Source of the DNA: Micavibrio aeruginosavorus
GTDB taxonomy: Bacteria; Pseudomonadota; Alphaproteobacteria; Micavibrionales; Micavibrionaceae
Length of the DNA stretch: 64,000 nt
Assembly (NCBI GenBank): GCA_016432265.1
Contig: CP066681.1
Coordinates: forward strand, 394,342-458,341
Direction of reading: 5' to 3'
Below are positions 34,395-42,018 of this stretch, piece by piece. Under the pieces are notes generated by a model, which was not told the DNA's origin, ran no database searches, and was given only the letters and a program-made list of their open reading frames with translations. How positions within the stretch are numbered: position 1 is the first letter of the stretch; every line of letters starts with the position of its first letter. A program made the translations under genes and the position numbers.

Positions 34395-34535
34395 ATGACT
34401 GAAAATGATATTTTGCCCACCCATGAAAACGCCGAGGATATGGCTTATAGGTGGGTGACAAAATTATATGCTGGTCTGGGAAGCGCCGCTGCTGCCATCA
34501 GTGCCGGGGCGATAGTCTTGGGTGGTGTGGAATAG
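34395..34535 (+). CDS. Small 46-residue membrane-anchored peptide, possibly truncated by frameshift
   Basis: ATG 34395 is preceded by AAAGGA at a good distance. The peptide has an acidic N-terminus and one hydrophobic alanine/glycine-rich helix (residues about 24-45: LYAGLGSAAAAISAGAIVLGG). It stops at 34533. The neighbouring frame continues with protein-like sequence to 34759, so the original gene may have been longer and lost its frame near 34530. Confidence 0.5.
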   Translation: MTENDILPTHENAEDMAYRWVTKLYAGLGSAAAAISAGAIVLGGVE

Positions 34536-34759
34536 CCGGGAGACTTGAAGAAAGAAAAATCTTTGCCCGGTCTGCGTTGCAGCAACAATTCGAAGCCGTT
34601 CGAATGAGGAAGGTAGCTTTGTCCTGTAAAGACGCTGATGGCAAAAACGCTTGGCGCAGACCAGCAGCGGCGAATGATCTTTCACAGGTGTATGCAAACG
34701 GGTGTGAAGTTCGTGTGCGTGATGGTGGATTTTTTATCTATGCGGCACCGGCACGTTGA
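34451..34759 (+). CDS. Open frame overlapping the 46-residue peptide; probably its displaced C-terminal part
   Basis: A 102-codon frame without a ribosome binding site at its first start codon. Its first third overlaps the small peptide gene and looks like out-of-frame translation (Cys/Trp-rich), but from about 34536 on it reads as a normal soluble segment: AGRLEERKIFARSALQQQFEAVRMRKVALSC ... DLSQVYANGCEVRVRDGGFFIYA. The simplest reading is one gene, 34395-34759, with a single-base shift near 34530: a membrane anchor followed by a soluble domain of about 75 residues. No family is recognised. Confidence 0.35.
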   Translation: MGDKIICWSGKRRCCHQCRGDSLGWCGIAGRLEERKIFARSALQQQFEAVRMRKVALSCKDADGKNAWRRPAAANDLSQVYANGCEVRVRDGGFFIYAAPAR

Positions 34760-34789
34760 TAGGGCACTCTGAATAGAACGCTTTTACCA

Positions 34790-35404
34790 TTAATCTTTTT
34801 TATCATCATCACGGTGTGTCGGCGGTGGGCGACCGCGCATCGGGTTGACTTGCCCGCCGCCTCCCCGGCTGCCGCCCATACTCAGTCCGGGCGGGGCAGG
34901 CCCCTTGGGGGCCAGATGGGGGGCAGCTTCCATCGTACGCTGGCGTGCCAGATGGGGCGCGAATTTCAGGATCGCCGGACTCATGCCCCCCATGACGGAA
35001 CCGCTTGAAGACTCATCGGCCAGATCGTCACGGTGGATCGGCTGTCCGGTGACGCAAGCTTTCATGAACCTTTCAAAGGCCAGCGTCGATGCTCGCGGTT
35101 TGGCGAACCGGGCGCGGTCGCTGTTAGCCTGCGGATCGTTGGTCAGCAGGATTGGCACTTGGCGGCTTTCGCGGATTTCCCCATCGACGATGGTGCCCAC
35201 CTGAATTGATGTGGCGTAATAGAGAGTTTCGATATAGCTGTCATCCACCGGTATGTTGAGGTCGAGCGGATCGAGATCGACATATTCAAGAGTGATCTGC
35301 CCGGTGTCGGAATCGAACATGACCCCTGCAACCGGGCTGCCTGCCGCAGCATCGCAGACCAATCCGGCTTCCCCTTGCCCTGTCAATAAAAGATCGATAT
35401 TCAA
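34790..35404 (-). CDS. Unknown protein with Pro/Gly/Arg-rich tail
   Basis: About 204 residues if translation starts at TTG 35404 (LNIDLLLTGQGEAGLV), which has AGGGAG roughly twelve bases upstream; sequence before that looks non-coding, though the frame is open to 35593. The first 110 residues are a beta-rich domain (GEAGLVCDAAAGSPVAGVMFDSDTGQITLEYVDLDPLDLNIPVDDSYIETLYYATSIQVGTIVDGEI). The last 70 are disordered, rich in Pro, Gly and Arg (GPAPPGLSMGGSRGGGGQ). No family recognised. The next feature upstream is tRNA-Gly. Confidence 0.55.
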   Translation of the reverse strand: MNIDLLLTGQGEAGLVCDAAAGSPVAGVMFDSDTGQITLEYVDLDPLDLNIPVDDSYIETLYYATSIQVGTIVDGEIRESRQVPILLTNDPQANSDRARFAKPRASTLAFERFMKACVTGQPIHRDDLADESSSGSVMGGMSPAILKFAPHLARQRTMEAAPHLAPKGPAPPGLSMGGSRGGGGQVNPMRGRPPPTHRDDDKKD

Positions 35405-35734
35405 GACGTGGTTACGCTCCCTTAGTCTGCCGATTATTATACCAATGTCGTTTCCAAATGTAAGAAGGCGGCCTGTCTGCCGGTGTGTCCATGGCGGAAA
35501 TTCTCCTAAGGTTTGATAGCAGGGTTCGATAATTGAAAGTGCCCCCGCTGGACGAACCATATGACGATGTCGCGTTCGATCCGCCTGTTCCAAAAATCAT
35601 AGCATAGCCGTGTCGGATGGGAAGCTATGACGCCTCTGCATCTAATCCCTTAAGTCGGAAACGTCTTTTTCCCTGTAACGAAACCCCCAATACATAGTTT
35701 CGGAATTGAAAAATATTCTGCGGGAGGGGGGTGA

Positions 35735-35768
35735 AAAGCAAAAGACCCGGACGGGTGCGCCGGGCCTC
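35735..35768 (-). terminator. Terminator of tRNA-Gly
   Basis: On the minus strand GGCCCGG pairs with CCGGGTC (one G-U pair) around CGCACCCGT and is followed by TTTTGCTTTT. It lies about 30 bp beyond the tRNA 3' end. Confidence 0.75.
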
Positions 35769-35797
35769 TTATAAGTGCTTGTTCTGGAACTTTAAAT

Positions 35798-35872
35798 TGG
35801 AGCGGGTGACGCGATTCGAACGCGCGACCCTAACCTTGGCAAGGTTATGCTCTACCCCTGAGCTACACCCGC
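35798..35872 (-). tRNA. tRNA-Gly (anticodon GCC), CCA end encoded
   Basis: Minus strand. The acceptor stem is GCGGGTG/CACCCGC (35866-35872 with 35802-35808), discriminator T at 35801, CCA at 35798-35800 encoded in the genome. The D arm GTAGCTCAGGGGTAGAGC and T arm TCGCGCGTTCGAATCGCGTC are canonical. The anticodon GCC is at 35838-35840, in the loop TTGCCAA. A promoter lies 24 bp upstream and a terminator downstream, so it is a stand-alone transcript. Confidence 0.97.
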
Positions 35873-35895
35873 ATCCATCAGCTTTAGACGACCGG

Positions 35896-35923
35896 ACTAT
35901 AAGAATTTGCCGGATAAATGCAA
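35896..35923 (-). promoter_or_regulatory. Promoter of tRNA-Gly
   Basis: Minus strand: TTGCAT (35918-35923), 16-bp spacer, TATAGT (35896-35901), then 23 bp to the first base of the mature tRNA. Confidence 0.6.
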
Positions 35924-35980
35924 GTCAAAAATAACGGGGGCAATCGGGCTTTTTGTCGAATGGGGGTGTTTGGGCTGTTT

Positions 35981-36274
35981 TCAGGCTGCAAGCGGATCGC
36001 CGATATGCACCAGCGGCACATCATAGCCGTACAATTTTCGGCCCGGGCCATGGTCGATGACCATGACGTTCGGGCTGGCTTCCACGGCCTCATGGGCGAC
36101 ATCGGGCAGTTCATAATGCATCAGGTCGCCCTCATGCTCGGGGTCGTCATAGACCAGCATCATCAACCGCTGGTCGCGGTAATATTCAATCCGGCGGATA
36201 TCATGCGGGAAGGGGGAGTCCGCGAACACCACCAATCCGCCATCGCCCAATCTGCTGAGTTCAATATTCATCAA
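35981..36274 (-). CDS. Unknown 97-residue protein
   Basis: Small acidic, soluble protein with alternating hydrophobic and polar residues suggesting beta strands: NIELSRLGDGGLVVFADSPFPHDIRRIEYYRDQRLMMLVYDDPEHEGDLMHYELPD. No family recognised. Two ATGs start it (MMNIEL). It follows, after 11 bp, another small gene whose protein also begins MNIE, so the two form an operon and may have related starts. Confidence 0.65.
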   Translation of the reverse strand: MMNIELSRLGDGGLVVFADSPFPHDIRRIEYYRDQRLMMLVYDDPEHEGDLMHYELPDVAHEAVEASPNVMVIDHGPGRKLYGYDVPLVHIGDPLAA

Positions 36275-36285
36275 GTTCTATCCTG

Positions 36286-36519
36286 TCATCCCAGACGGTT
36301 GACCTGCTTCAAAGCCGGGCTGCTTGGAGCTACCAGCGAACCAATGTCGCTCTTGGCCATCGGGAATTCCTGCCCGTCTTGCTGGCACCGCGCTGCCATC
36401 AGGCTCGGGCCATTGCTTCCCGGCATCGGCATACCGCACTGCGGAAACGTATCCGCTACGCCACCCCGGCTGGCCAGAAAACCGGACAGATCTGTAATTT
36501 CTGCCTTTTCAATATTCAT
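36286..36519 (-). CDS. Unknown 77-residue protein
   Basis: ATG 36519 is preceded by GAGGAGAG about eleven bases upstream, which marks it as the start within a longer open frame. The peptide MNIEKAEITDLSGFLASRGG continues with two cysteines and several Pro/Gly/Met-rich turns (CGMPMPGSNGPSLMAARCQQ), so it is likely flexible. It shares its first four residues with the next protein in the operon. Function unknown. Confidence 0.5.
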   Translation of the reverse strand: MNIEKAEITDLSGFLASRGGVADTFPQCGMPMPGSNGPSLMAARCQQDGQEFPMAKSDIGSLVAPSSPALKQVNRLG

Positions 36520-36679
36520 AGGGTTCGTACTCTCCTCGTCACACACTTGACATATTTTTAACATGAGAGGTCTTACCAAATCGTTGATTTTTCCCCGGGA
36601 ATGGCTAATTTTCTTGAATTTCATGCCCGCGTAAGATCTTTTGGTTGCATGGGTATGCGCATAACCAAAGAGTTTCAAT

Positions 36680-37246
36680 ATGATGACCCTTGAAACCCCA
36701 CCCGAGAGTCAGATCGACTGGCCGCCGCTGCCCACGCCGGCCGGGGCCTTGTTTGCCATTCTTGCAGACTTGGGGATTTCCTACGTTTTGTACCATCACC
36801 GACCGGTGTTCACCGTTGAGGAAAGTCTGGATATTGAGCGCGGCATGCCTGGGGCTCATTGTCGCAATCTTTTTGTCCGCGACAAGAAGGGGGCGATGTT
36901 TCTGGTGGTTGCGCGCAATGAAACCGCGATAGATCTCAAGAAGCTGGCGGATATGCTGTCTTGTGGGCGCCTGTCGTTCGGGTCGCCGGATCGTTTGTGG
37001 GCCTATCTCGGGGTCAGGCCGGGCTCGGTCTGCCCGTTTGCCATCGTCAATGACCGTGCGCGGCAAGTGCGGATTGTTCTTGACCGTTCGATGATGGATT
37101 ATGAAACCGTGAATTACCACCCCATGGAAAACCACATGACGATCGGCCTGTCGCCGCGTGACCTATTGACCTATATTCGTCATGCGGATCATGAGCCGCA
37201 AATACTGGATTTAACCCCGGCTGCGCCGGATGAAAGCGAGAACTGA
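36680..37246 (+). CDS. YbaK/ProX-type aminoacyl-tRNA deacylase
   Basis: A 188-residue trans-editing domain protein that hydrolyses mischarged tRNA (Ala-tRNAPro in the ProX group). Family features seen are YVLYHHRPVFTVEES near the N-terminus, the conserved lysine in NLFVRDKKGAMFLVV, LSFGSPDRLWAYLGVRPGSVCPFAIVND, and VNYHPMENHMTIGLSPRDLLTYI. This matches the alphaproteobacterial ProX/YbaK branch. The stop (37244-37246) is one base from the next start, so it is coupled to the CnoX gene. Confidence 0.92.
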   Translation: MMTLETPPESQIDWPPLPTPAGALFAILADLGISYVLYHHRPVFTVEESLDIERGMPGAHCRNLFVRDKKGAMFLVVARNETAIDLKKLADMLSCGRLSFGSPDRLWAYLGVRPGSVCPFAIVNDRARQVRIVLDRSMMDYETVNYHPMENHMTIGLSPRDLLTYIRHADHEPQILDLTPAAPDESEN

Positions 37247-37247
37247 T

Positions 37248-38201
37248 ATGATACTGGGTTTGGGAAGTAAAAGCGCAGGCAAAGGAACTCCAGGAGAAGG
37301 GCAGACGCCTGGCCTTGCGATTGATGTCGATACGGAAGGTTTCGAGCGGCATGTCATTATGGCGTCCATGGATGTGCCGGTGCTGGTTGATTTCTGGGCG
37401 CCATGGTGCGGCCCCTGCAAACAACTGATGCCCCTGCTGGAAAGTGCCGTGAAAGAAGCGGGAGGCAAGGTTCGCCTTGTCCGGATTAACATCGACGACA
37501 ACCCTGATTTGGCGCAGGCCTTGCGTATACAGTCGGTTCCCACAGTTTTCGCTTTCTTCAAAGGGCAGCCTGTCACCGCATTCGCCGGCGTGCGCCCGGT
37601 CAGCGAGATCAAGGCGATTATCGATCAACTCTCAAAGATGGTGCAGCAGCAGCAGCCCGAGGCGGGGGAGATTCTGGATATTGCCGCAACCTTGAAAAGT
37701 GCTGCTACGGCGTTGTCGCAGAACGATCTGGTGACAGCGCAGGGCCTTTATGCGCAAATCCTGCGGCAAGAGCCTGAGAATGTTCAGGCCTATGCCGGTA
37801 TCGTGCGAACCTTTATTGCGGCGGGGCAAATGGAACAGGCGCAGCATATGATCAAGGCCGCGCCAGAAGTAATGACCAAGGATCCGCAATTTGCGGCGGT
37901 GCGTACGGCATTTGACCTTGCCAGTCCCCAGGCTGACCGCGGACAGTTGGCTAGCTTGCAAGAAGCTGTGGCGCAGAATCCGGAGGATCACCAGTCACGC
38001 TTTGATTTGGCATTGCTGCTTTTTGCGGCCGGAGCCAAGGAAGAGGCAATCGACGCGCTAGTGGACATCATTCGACATCAGCGTAACTGGGAAGACGATA
38101 AAGCGCGCAAACAACTCCTTCAGTTCTTTGAAGCCTTGGGGCCTGCTGATCCGCTCACTCTAGCAGGGCGTAGAAAGTTGTCTTCAGTGCTGTTTTCTTA
38201 A
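37248..38201 (+). CDS. cnoX: Thioredoxin-fold chaperedoxin CnoX (YbbN) with TPR region
   Basis: A 317-residue protein. Residues about 25-130 are a thioredoxin domain with active site WAPWCGPCKQL (the CxxC is intact, unlike enterobacterial YbbN), and residues about 150-310 are tetratricopeptide-like helices (ALSQNDLVTAQGLYAQILRQEPENVQAYAGIVRTFIAAGQMEQAQHMI). The family protects proteins from over-oxidation and hands them to GroEL or DnaK. The ATG at 37248 is preferred over an in-frame one at 37230 that lies inside the preceding gene. Confidence 0.92.
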   Translation: MILGLGSKSAGKGTPGEGQTPGLAIDVDTEGFERHVIMASMDVPVLVDFWAPWCGPCKQLMPLLESAVKEAGGKVRLVRINIDDNPDLAQALRIQSVPTVFAFFKGQPVTAFAGVRPVSEIKAIIDQLSKMVQQQQPEAGEILDIAATLKSAATALSQNDLVTAQGLYAQILRQEPENVQAYAGIVRTFIAAGQMEQAQHMIKAAPEVMTKDPQFAAVRTAFDLASPQADRGQLASLQEAVAQNPEDHQSRFDLALLLFAAGAKEEAIDALVDIIRHQRNWEDDKARKQLLQFFEALGPADPLTLAGRRKLSSVLFS

Positions 38202-38224
38202 GGGATTACCACTATATAGATCCT

Positions 38225-38902
38225 ATGAGTCACTTTACTGCCAATCCCGCCTGCCCTGTTGCGTTGCCGCAAGACCTCCCGGTATTTCCCCTGACCGGGG
38301 TTTTGCTGCTGCCACGCGGCCAGTTGCCGTTAAACATCTTTGAACCGCGTTACTTAGCGATGGTTGAGGATGCGCTAAGAGGGAATCGACTGATCGGGAT
38401 GATTCAACCGCGTGATTTTCAGCAAGGCATGACTTCTGATTTCGCCCCGCTTTTCGGGACGGGTTGCGCCGGAAGAATTACAGCTTTTGAAGAGACTGAA
38501 GATGGGCGCTATCTGATTACATTAACGGGCATCAGCCGCTTTCGTGTCGATGAAGAATTGCCGATGCAACGCGGTTATCGCCGTGTCCGGGCGGACTGGT
38601 CTGATTTCAGCGCCGATCCGCAAGCCCATGATTGTCTGGGGATAGATCGCAATCACCTCAAGGATCTCTTGCGCAGTTATTTTGATATTGAAGGACTGTC
38701 CTGCAGTTGGGATTCGATTGACAGCGCCAACGACGATAAGCTGATGACGGCGCTTGCCATGATATGCCCCCTTGATCCGGGGGAAAAACAGGCCTTGCTT
38801 GAAGCGGCCTGCTGCCGCACCCGCGCTAAAATGTTCATGACCATGCTTGAAATGGCTATTCATAATGATAAAGGTGGCTGCAATTGTGATGGCAGACATT
38901 AG
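38225..38902 (+). CDS. Lon N-terminal-domain-like protein
   Basis: A 225-residue protein consisting of the LON substrate-binding domain alone, without the ATPase or protease of Lon. Diagnostic blocks are LPVFPLTGVLLLPRGQLPLNIFEPRYLAMVEDAL, IGMIQPR, GCAGRITAFEETEDGRYLITLTGISRFRV, and a C-terminal helical part with CPLDPGEKQALLEA. This family sits next to cnoX in many alphaproteobacteria, so a role in protein quality control is plausible. The last residues (CNCDGRH) hold two cysteines and a histidine. Confidence 0.93.
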   Translation: MSHFTANPACPVALPQDLPVFPLTGVLLLPRGQLPLNIFEPRYLAMVEDALRGNRLIGMIQPRDFQQGMTSDFAPLFGTGCAGRITAFEETEDGRYLITLTGISRFRVDEELPMQRGYRRVRADWSDFSADPQAHDCLGIDRNHLKDLLRSYFDIEGLSCSWDSIDSANDDKLMTALAMICPLDPGEKQALLEAACCRTRAKMFMTMLEMAIHNDKGGCNCDGRH

Positions 38903-38981
38903 GCGCGCTATTTTTTCTTTCCGTCGGCCATGGAAAACGCTAATGATAGCTTGTGTGAATTGATCGCAGAAGGGATTGATC

Positions 38982-39233
38982 GTGGAAATTCATTTCAAAT
39001 TTAATGACGGCACCGGTGATACTGAGGTTAAAGCAGGTCTTGCTGCCATTTGCCGGATTACGGGTATTTTTAACGCCGAAAGATTATTCCCGAGCGAAGC
39101 TCACCCTGAACTTAAGTTAATGTACTTCACCAAAATAGATAATGCCGCAGACCCGCAGTGCATTGCCGCTCAGGTCAAGGCGCTGCCGAATATCCAGTAT
39201 GCCCAGGTGCCGCCTGAAAGAAAACCTGCTTGA
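38982..39233 (+). CDS. Unknown 83-residue protein
   Basis: GTG 38982 is preceded by AGAAGGG. The short protein (VEIHFKFNDGTGDTEVKAGLAAICRITGIF ... LMYFTKIDNAADPQCIAAQVKALPNIQYAQVPP) has the beta-alpha-beta look of the small I9-propeptide/ferredoxin-like fold, where a strand ending in YAQVPP follows a helix, but the match is by eye only. It lies between the Lon-like and Trm112 genes on the same strand. Confidence 0.6.
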   Translation: MEIHFKFNDGTGDTEVKAGLAAICRITGIFNAERLFPSEAHPELKLMYFTKIDNAADPQCIAAQVKALPNIQYAQVPPERKPA

Positions 39234-39246
39234 TCTGGAAACTTGA

Positions 39247-39441
39247 ATGACACAGACCGTTGATCCAAAACTTCTTGAAATCCTTGTATGCCCGCTGACC
39301 CATGCGCTGCTGCGTTATGATGTTGCGCGGCAGGAATTGATTTCCGATCAGGCCGGTCTGGCTTATCCTGTGCGGGACGGCATTCCGATCATGCTGCCGG
39401 ATGAGGCGCGGGCGCTTGAAGACCATGAGGTGAAAAAATGA
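39247..39441 (+). CDS. Trm112 family protein
   Basis: A 64-residue protein of the Trm112/YcaR family. [18 protein letters not shown] ... [19 protein letters not shown] matches the family; only one of the zinc-site cysteines (CP) remains, as in most bacterial members. Eukaryotic Trm112 activates methyltransferases; bacterial roles are less clear. Its stop overlaps the next gene's ATG by four bases (ATGA). Confidence 0.92.
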   Translation: MTQTVDPKLLEILVCPLTHALLRYDVARQELISDQAGLAYPVRDGIPIMLPDEARALEDHEVKK

Positions 39442-40622
39442 GTTCAGATAAGAACCGCGTTATTATTTTCGATACAACATTGCGTGACGGCGAACAAGCT
39501 CCCGGCTGTTCGATGAACCATGATGAGAAGCTGCACATGGCGCGCCTGCTCGATGAAATGGGCGTCGATGTGATTGAGGCGGGTTTCCCCATCGCCAGCA
39601 AGGGCGACTTTGAAGCTGTGCATGCGATCGCGGGCGAAGCGAAGAACGCGATCATCGCCGGCCTTTGTCGCACCGTGAAGAAGGATATTGAAGCCACCGC
39701 CGAAGCGATCAGTCCTGCAAAACGCCAGCGTATCCATACCTTCATTTCCACATCGCCATTGCACATGAAATACAAATTGCAGATGGAGCCTGAGGAGGTA
39801 ATCGAGAAGATTCGCGAATGCGTCAGTTTCGCCCGCAATTTCACCGATGATGTCGAATGGTCGGCGGAAGATGGCAGCCGCACCGAGGACGATTTCCTCT
39901 GCCGTGCAGTGGAAACTGCGATCGGAGCTGGAGCAACGACGATCAATATTCCCGATACGGTCGGTTATGCCACCCCGGAAGATTATGCCGCCCGTTTCCG
40001 TATGTTGATCGGACGCGTGCCCAATATCGATAAGGCCATTCTTTCTGCTCATTGTCACAACGACCTGGGTCTGGCGGTGGCCAACTCTTTGGCTGCTGTA
40101 CAAGCGGGTGCCCGTCAGATCGAATGCACCATTAACGGTATCGGTGAACGAGCCGGGAATGCGGCGCTGGAAGAGATTGTCATGGCGATCCGCACGCGCC
40201 CTGACAAGCTGCCTTTCACCAATAATATCAACACGACCAGGATTACCGGCATTTCCCGTGCATTGTCGGAAGTCACGGGCTTCTCCTGTCAGCCGAACAA
40301 GGCGATTGTGGGCGCGAATGCTTTTGCTCACGAAAGCGGCATCCATCAAGACGGTATGCTGAAAAACGCGCAGACCTATGAGATTATGACGCCTGAATCG
40401 GTGGGTCTTGATAAATCAGAACTGGTCTTGGGCAAGCATTCGGGTCGCCATGCTTTCCGCAAGAAGCTGGAGGCGCTGGGCTATAAACTGGGGGAAAATG
40501 CTCTTGAGGACGCTTTTGCCCGCTTCAAGGATTTGGCCGATGCGCAAAAGAAAGTTTCCGATAACGAACTGATTGCGTTGGTGGCGCAGAAGGTCGTCCA
40601 TACTGCCCGGGAAGGGGTGTAG
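39438..40622 (+). CDS. leuA: 2-isopropylmalate synthase, short form without regulatory domain
   Basis: DRE-TIM metallolyase that condenses acetyl-CoA with 2-oxoisovalerate in leucine synthesis. [20 protein letters not shown], the metal-binding [49 protein letters not shown] and [14 protein letters not shown] are all LeuA-type. The protein has only 394 residues; family members usually have about 510-560 because of a C-terminal leucine-binding domain. Here a stop and hairpin follow directly after the catalytic and linker parts, so the domain is truly missing. A homocitrate or citramalate synthase role is an alternative. It starts inside the Trm112 stop. Confidence 0.9.
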   Translation: MSSDKNRVIIFDTTLRDGEQAPGCSMNHDEKLHMARLLDEMGVDVIEAGFPIASKGDFEAVHAIAGEAKNAIIAGLCRTVKKDIEATAEAISPAKRQRIHTFISTSPLHMKYKLQMEPEEVIEKIRECVSFARNFTDDVEWSAEDGSRTEDDFLCRAVETAIGAGATTINIPDTVGYATPEDYAARFRMLIGRVPNIDKAILSAHCHNDLGLAVANSLAAVQAGARQIECTINGIGERAGNAALEEIVMAIRTRPDKLPFTNNINTTRITGISRALSEVTGFSCQPNKAIVGANAFAHESGIHQDGMLKNAQTYEIMTPESVGLDKSELVLGKHSGRHAFRKKLEALGYKLGENALEDAFARFKDLADAQKKVSDNELIALVAQKVVHTAREGV

Positions 40623-40647
40623 TATTATAATTATAGCCGGTTGGATG

Positions 40648-40675
40648 ATAAAAGCCGCCTCAAAGGCGGCTCTTT
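40648..40675. terminator. Bidirectional terminator between leuA and the NYN gene
   Basis: AGCCGCCT 40653-40660 pairs with AGGCGGCT 40664-40671 around CAA. The plus strand has CTTT after it; the minus strand has TTTTATC. It can serve both convergent genes. Confidence 0.75.
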
Positions 40676-40693
40676 CACAGTCAAGGTGTTATT

Positions 40694-41302
40694 TTACAGA
40701 TTGGCGACTTCACGCGGCGCATTGTCTGATGGGGTACGCATGATCTCATCTGCCAATATGTCCAGATCCAGAAAATGGTCGGCCTGCCGGCGCAATTCAT
40801 CGGCCACCATCGGCGGGTTGGATTTAATGGTGCTGACCACCGTAACCCGCACGCCTTTGCGCTGTACTGCTTCAGTCAGGCGCCGGAAATCGCCATCGCC
40901 GGAAAACAGCATGATATGGTCGACATGGTCAGCCATTTCCATCATGTCGATGGCTAATTCAATATCCATATTGCCCTTAACCTTGCGTCGGCCTTGCGCA
41001 TCTACGAATTCCTTCGTGGGTTTGGTCACCATGGTATAGCCATTATAGTCAAGCCAGTCGACCAGCGGGCGAATGGGAGAGTACTCTTGATCCTCTATCA
41101 GGGCGGTATAGTAAAAGGCGCGAACCAGCCGGCCTTGCTGTGCCGACCACTGCAGCAGTTTTCTGTAATCGATATCGAAATCAAGTGCGCGCGCAGCAGC
41201 GTATAAATTAGAACCATCAATAAACAAGGCCAGCTTTTCTTCCGCATAGAACGGGATATTCGAAAGGGCTTTTGATGATTTTGTCATAATATTCACACTC
41301 AC
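40694..41302 (-). CDS. NYN domain (LabA/PIN-like) protein
   Basis: A 202-residue protein of the NYN/DUF88 family, whose PIN-like fold is thought to be a nuclease acting on RNA. The conserved acidic residues are visible: LALFIDGSNLYAAARAL, then KGNMDIELAIDMMEMA and MLFSGDGDFRRLTEAVQRKGVRVTVV. Length and order are normal. Convergent with leuA, divergent from rpoZ. Confidence 0.93.
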   Translation of the reverse strand: MSVNIMTKSSKALSNIPFYAEEKLALFIDGSNLYAAARALDFDIDYRKLLQWSAQQGRLVRAFYYTALIEDQEYSPIRPLVDWLDYNGYTMVTKPTKEFVDAQGRRKVKGNMDIELAIDMMEMADHVDHIMLFSGDGDFRRLTEAVQRKGVRVTVVSTIKSNPPMVADELRRQADHFLDLDILADEIMRTPSDNAPREVANL

Positions 41303-41507
41303 AAATTGGAACGCTCTTTAGTAGAAACATCTAATGTAAATAATGACTTCCCGGCCAAAAGGCTAGTTTAAAATCCTCTAATACAATGAAAAGAAATTAA
41401 ATTATGAAAATTAACAAACTCAAGGCCGACATCATTCTTGCTTTAAATGGTTAAAATGCCTATAAACAGCCGAGTTTCTGCAATTTTTTGATCATAGGTG
41501 ATGATTA
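41303..41507. promoter_or_regulatory. AT-rich divergent region NYN gene / rpoZ
   Basis: About 200 bp without a gene, strongly AT-rich between 41380 and 41460, with TTAA tetranucleotides but none at the seven-base spacing of a CtrA box. It probably holds the divergent promoters; none could be fixed with confidence. Confidence 0.3.
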
Positions 41508-41915
41508 ATGGCCCGTGTAACCGTTGAAGACTGCATTGAAAAAGTAACCAACCGTTTTGAACTGGTCATGGTTGCGGCCCAACGCGCCCGTCGCTTGGGA
41601 TCCGGGGCGGCTTTGACCGTTGACCGCGATAACGATAAGAACCCTGTTGTGGCTCTGCGTGAAATTGCTGACGGCACGATTTCTGTAGACGACCTGCGCG
41701 AGGAACTGGTCAAGAATAACCAGCGTGTCCTAGAGATGGATGACAGCGAAGATGTCATTGATCAAATGGATGGCGAGGCCGAATGGAGCGCGATAGCTGC
41801 CGCACAAGCCGCTGCCGGAGAAGGTTTTGAAGATATCGGCGATGATGACGAAGATGATGATTTCTCGGACTCGGCACTGGACGATCTGGCTGGCGGTTCT
41901 ATAGACGATCAGTGA
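41508..41915 (+). CDS. rpoZ: RNA polymerase omega subunit with acidic C-terminal tail
   Basis: Assembly subunit of RNA polymerase. The first 70 residues are typical omega: [34 protein letters not shown], then [14 protein letters not shown]. The total is 135 residues, and the last 35 are very acidic ([14 protein letters not shown]), a tail seen in several alphaproteobacterial omegas. The rpoZ-rsh order is conserved in proteobacteria, but here a strong terminator stands between them. Confidence 0.98.
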   Translation: MARVTVEDCIEKVTNRFELVMVAAQRARRLGSGAALTVDRDNDKNPVVALREIADGTISVDDLREELVKNNQRVLEMDDSEDVIDQMDGEAEWSAIAAAQAAAGEGFEDIGDDDEDDDFSDSALDDLAGGSIDDQ

Positions 41916-41935
41916 AAGGCTAGGTTGTTTTAGGG

Positions 41936-41961
41936 AAAGGCCGGACGATCCGGCCTTTTTT
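41936..41961 (+). terminator. Intrinsic terminator after rpoZ
   Basis: AAAGGCCGGA 41936-41945 pairs with TCCGGCCTTT 41949-41958 around CGA, and the T run continues to 41961. Confidence 0.9.
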
Positions 41962-42018
41962 ATTGGCTGTTTGTGCGCTGCCCCCTATATTAGTGTTTCA
42001 ACGCTTTGCGGAAGTGCC

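Noticed and set aside
40623..40693. LeuA regulatory domain lost by a recent frameshift
   Set aside because: The sequence after the stop is a short intergenic region with a terminator and then a gene on the other strand, so no domain remnant exists.
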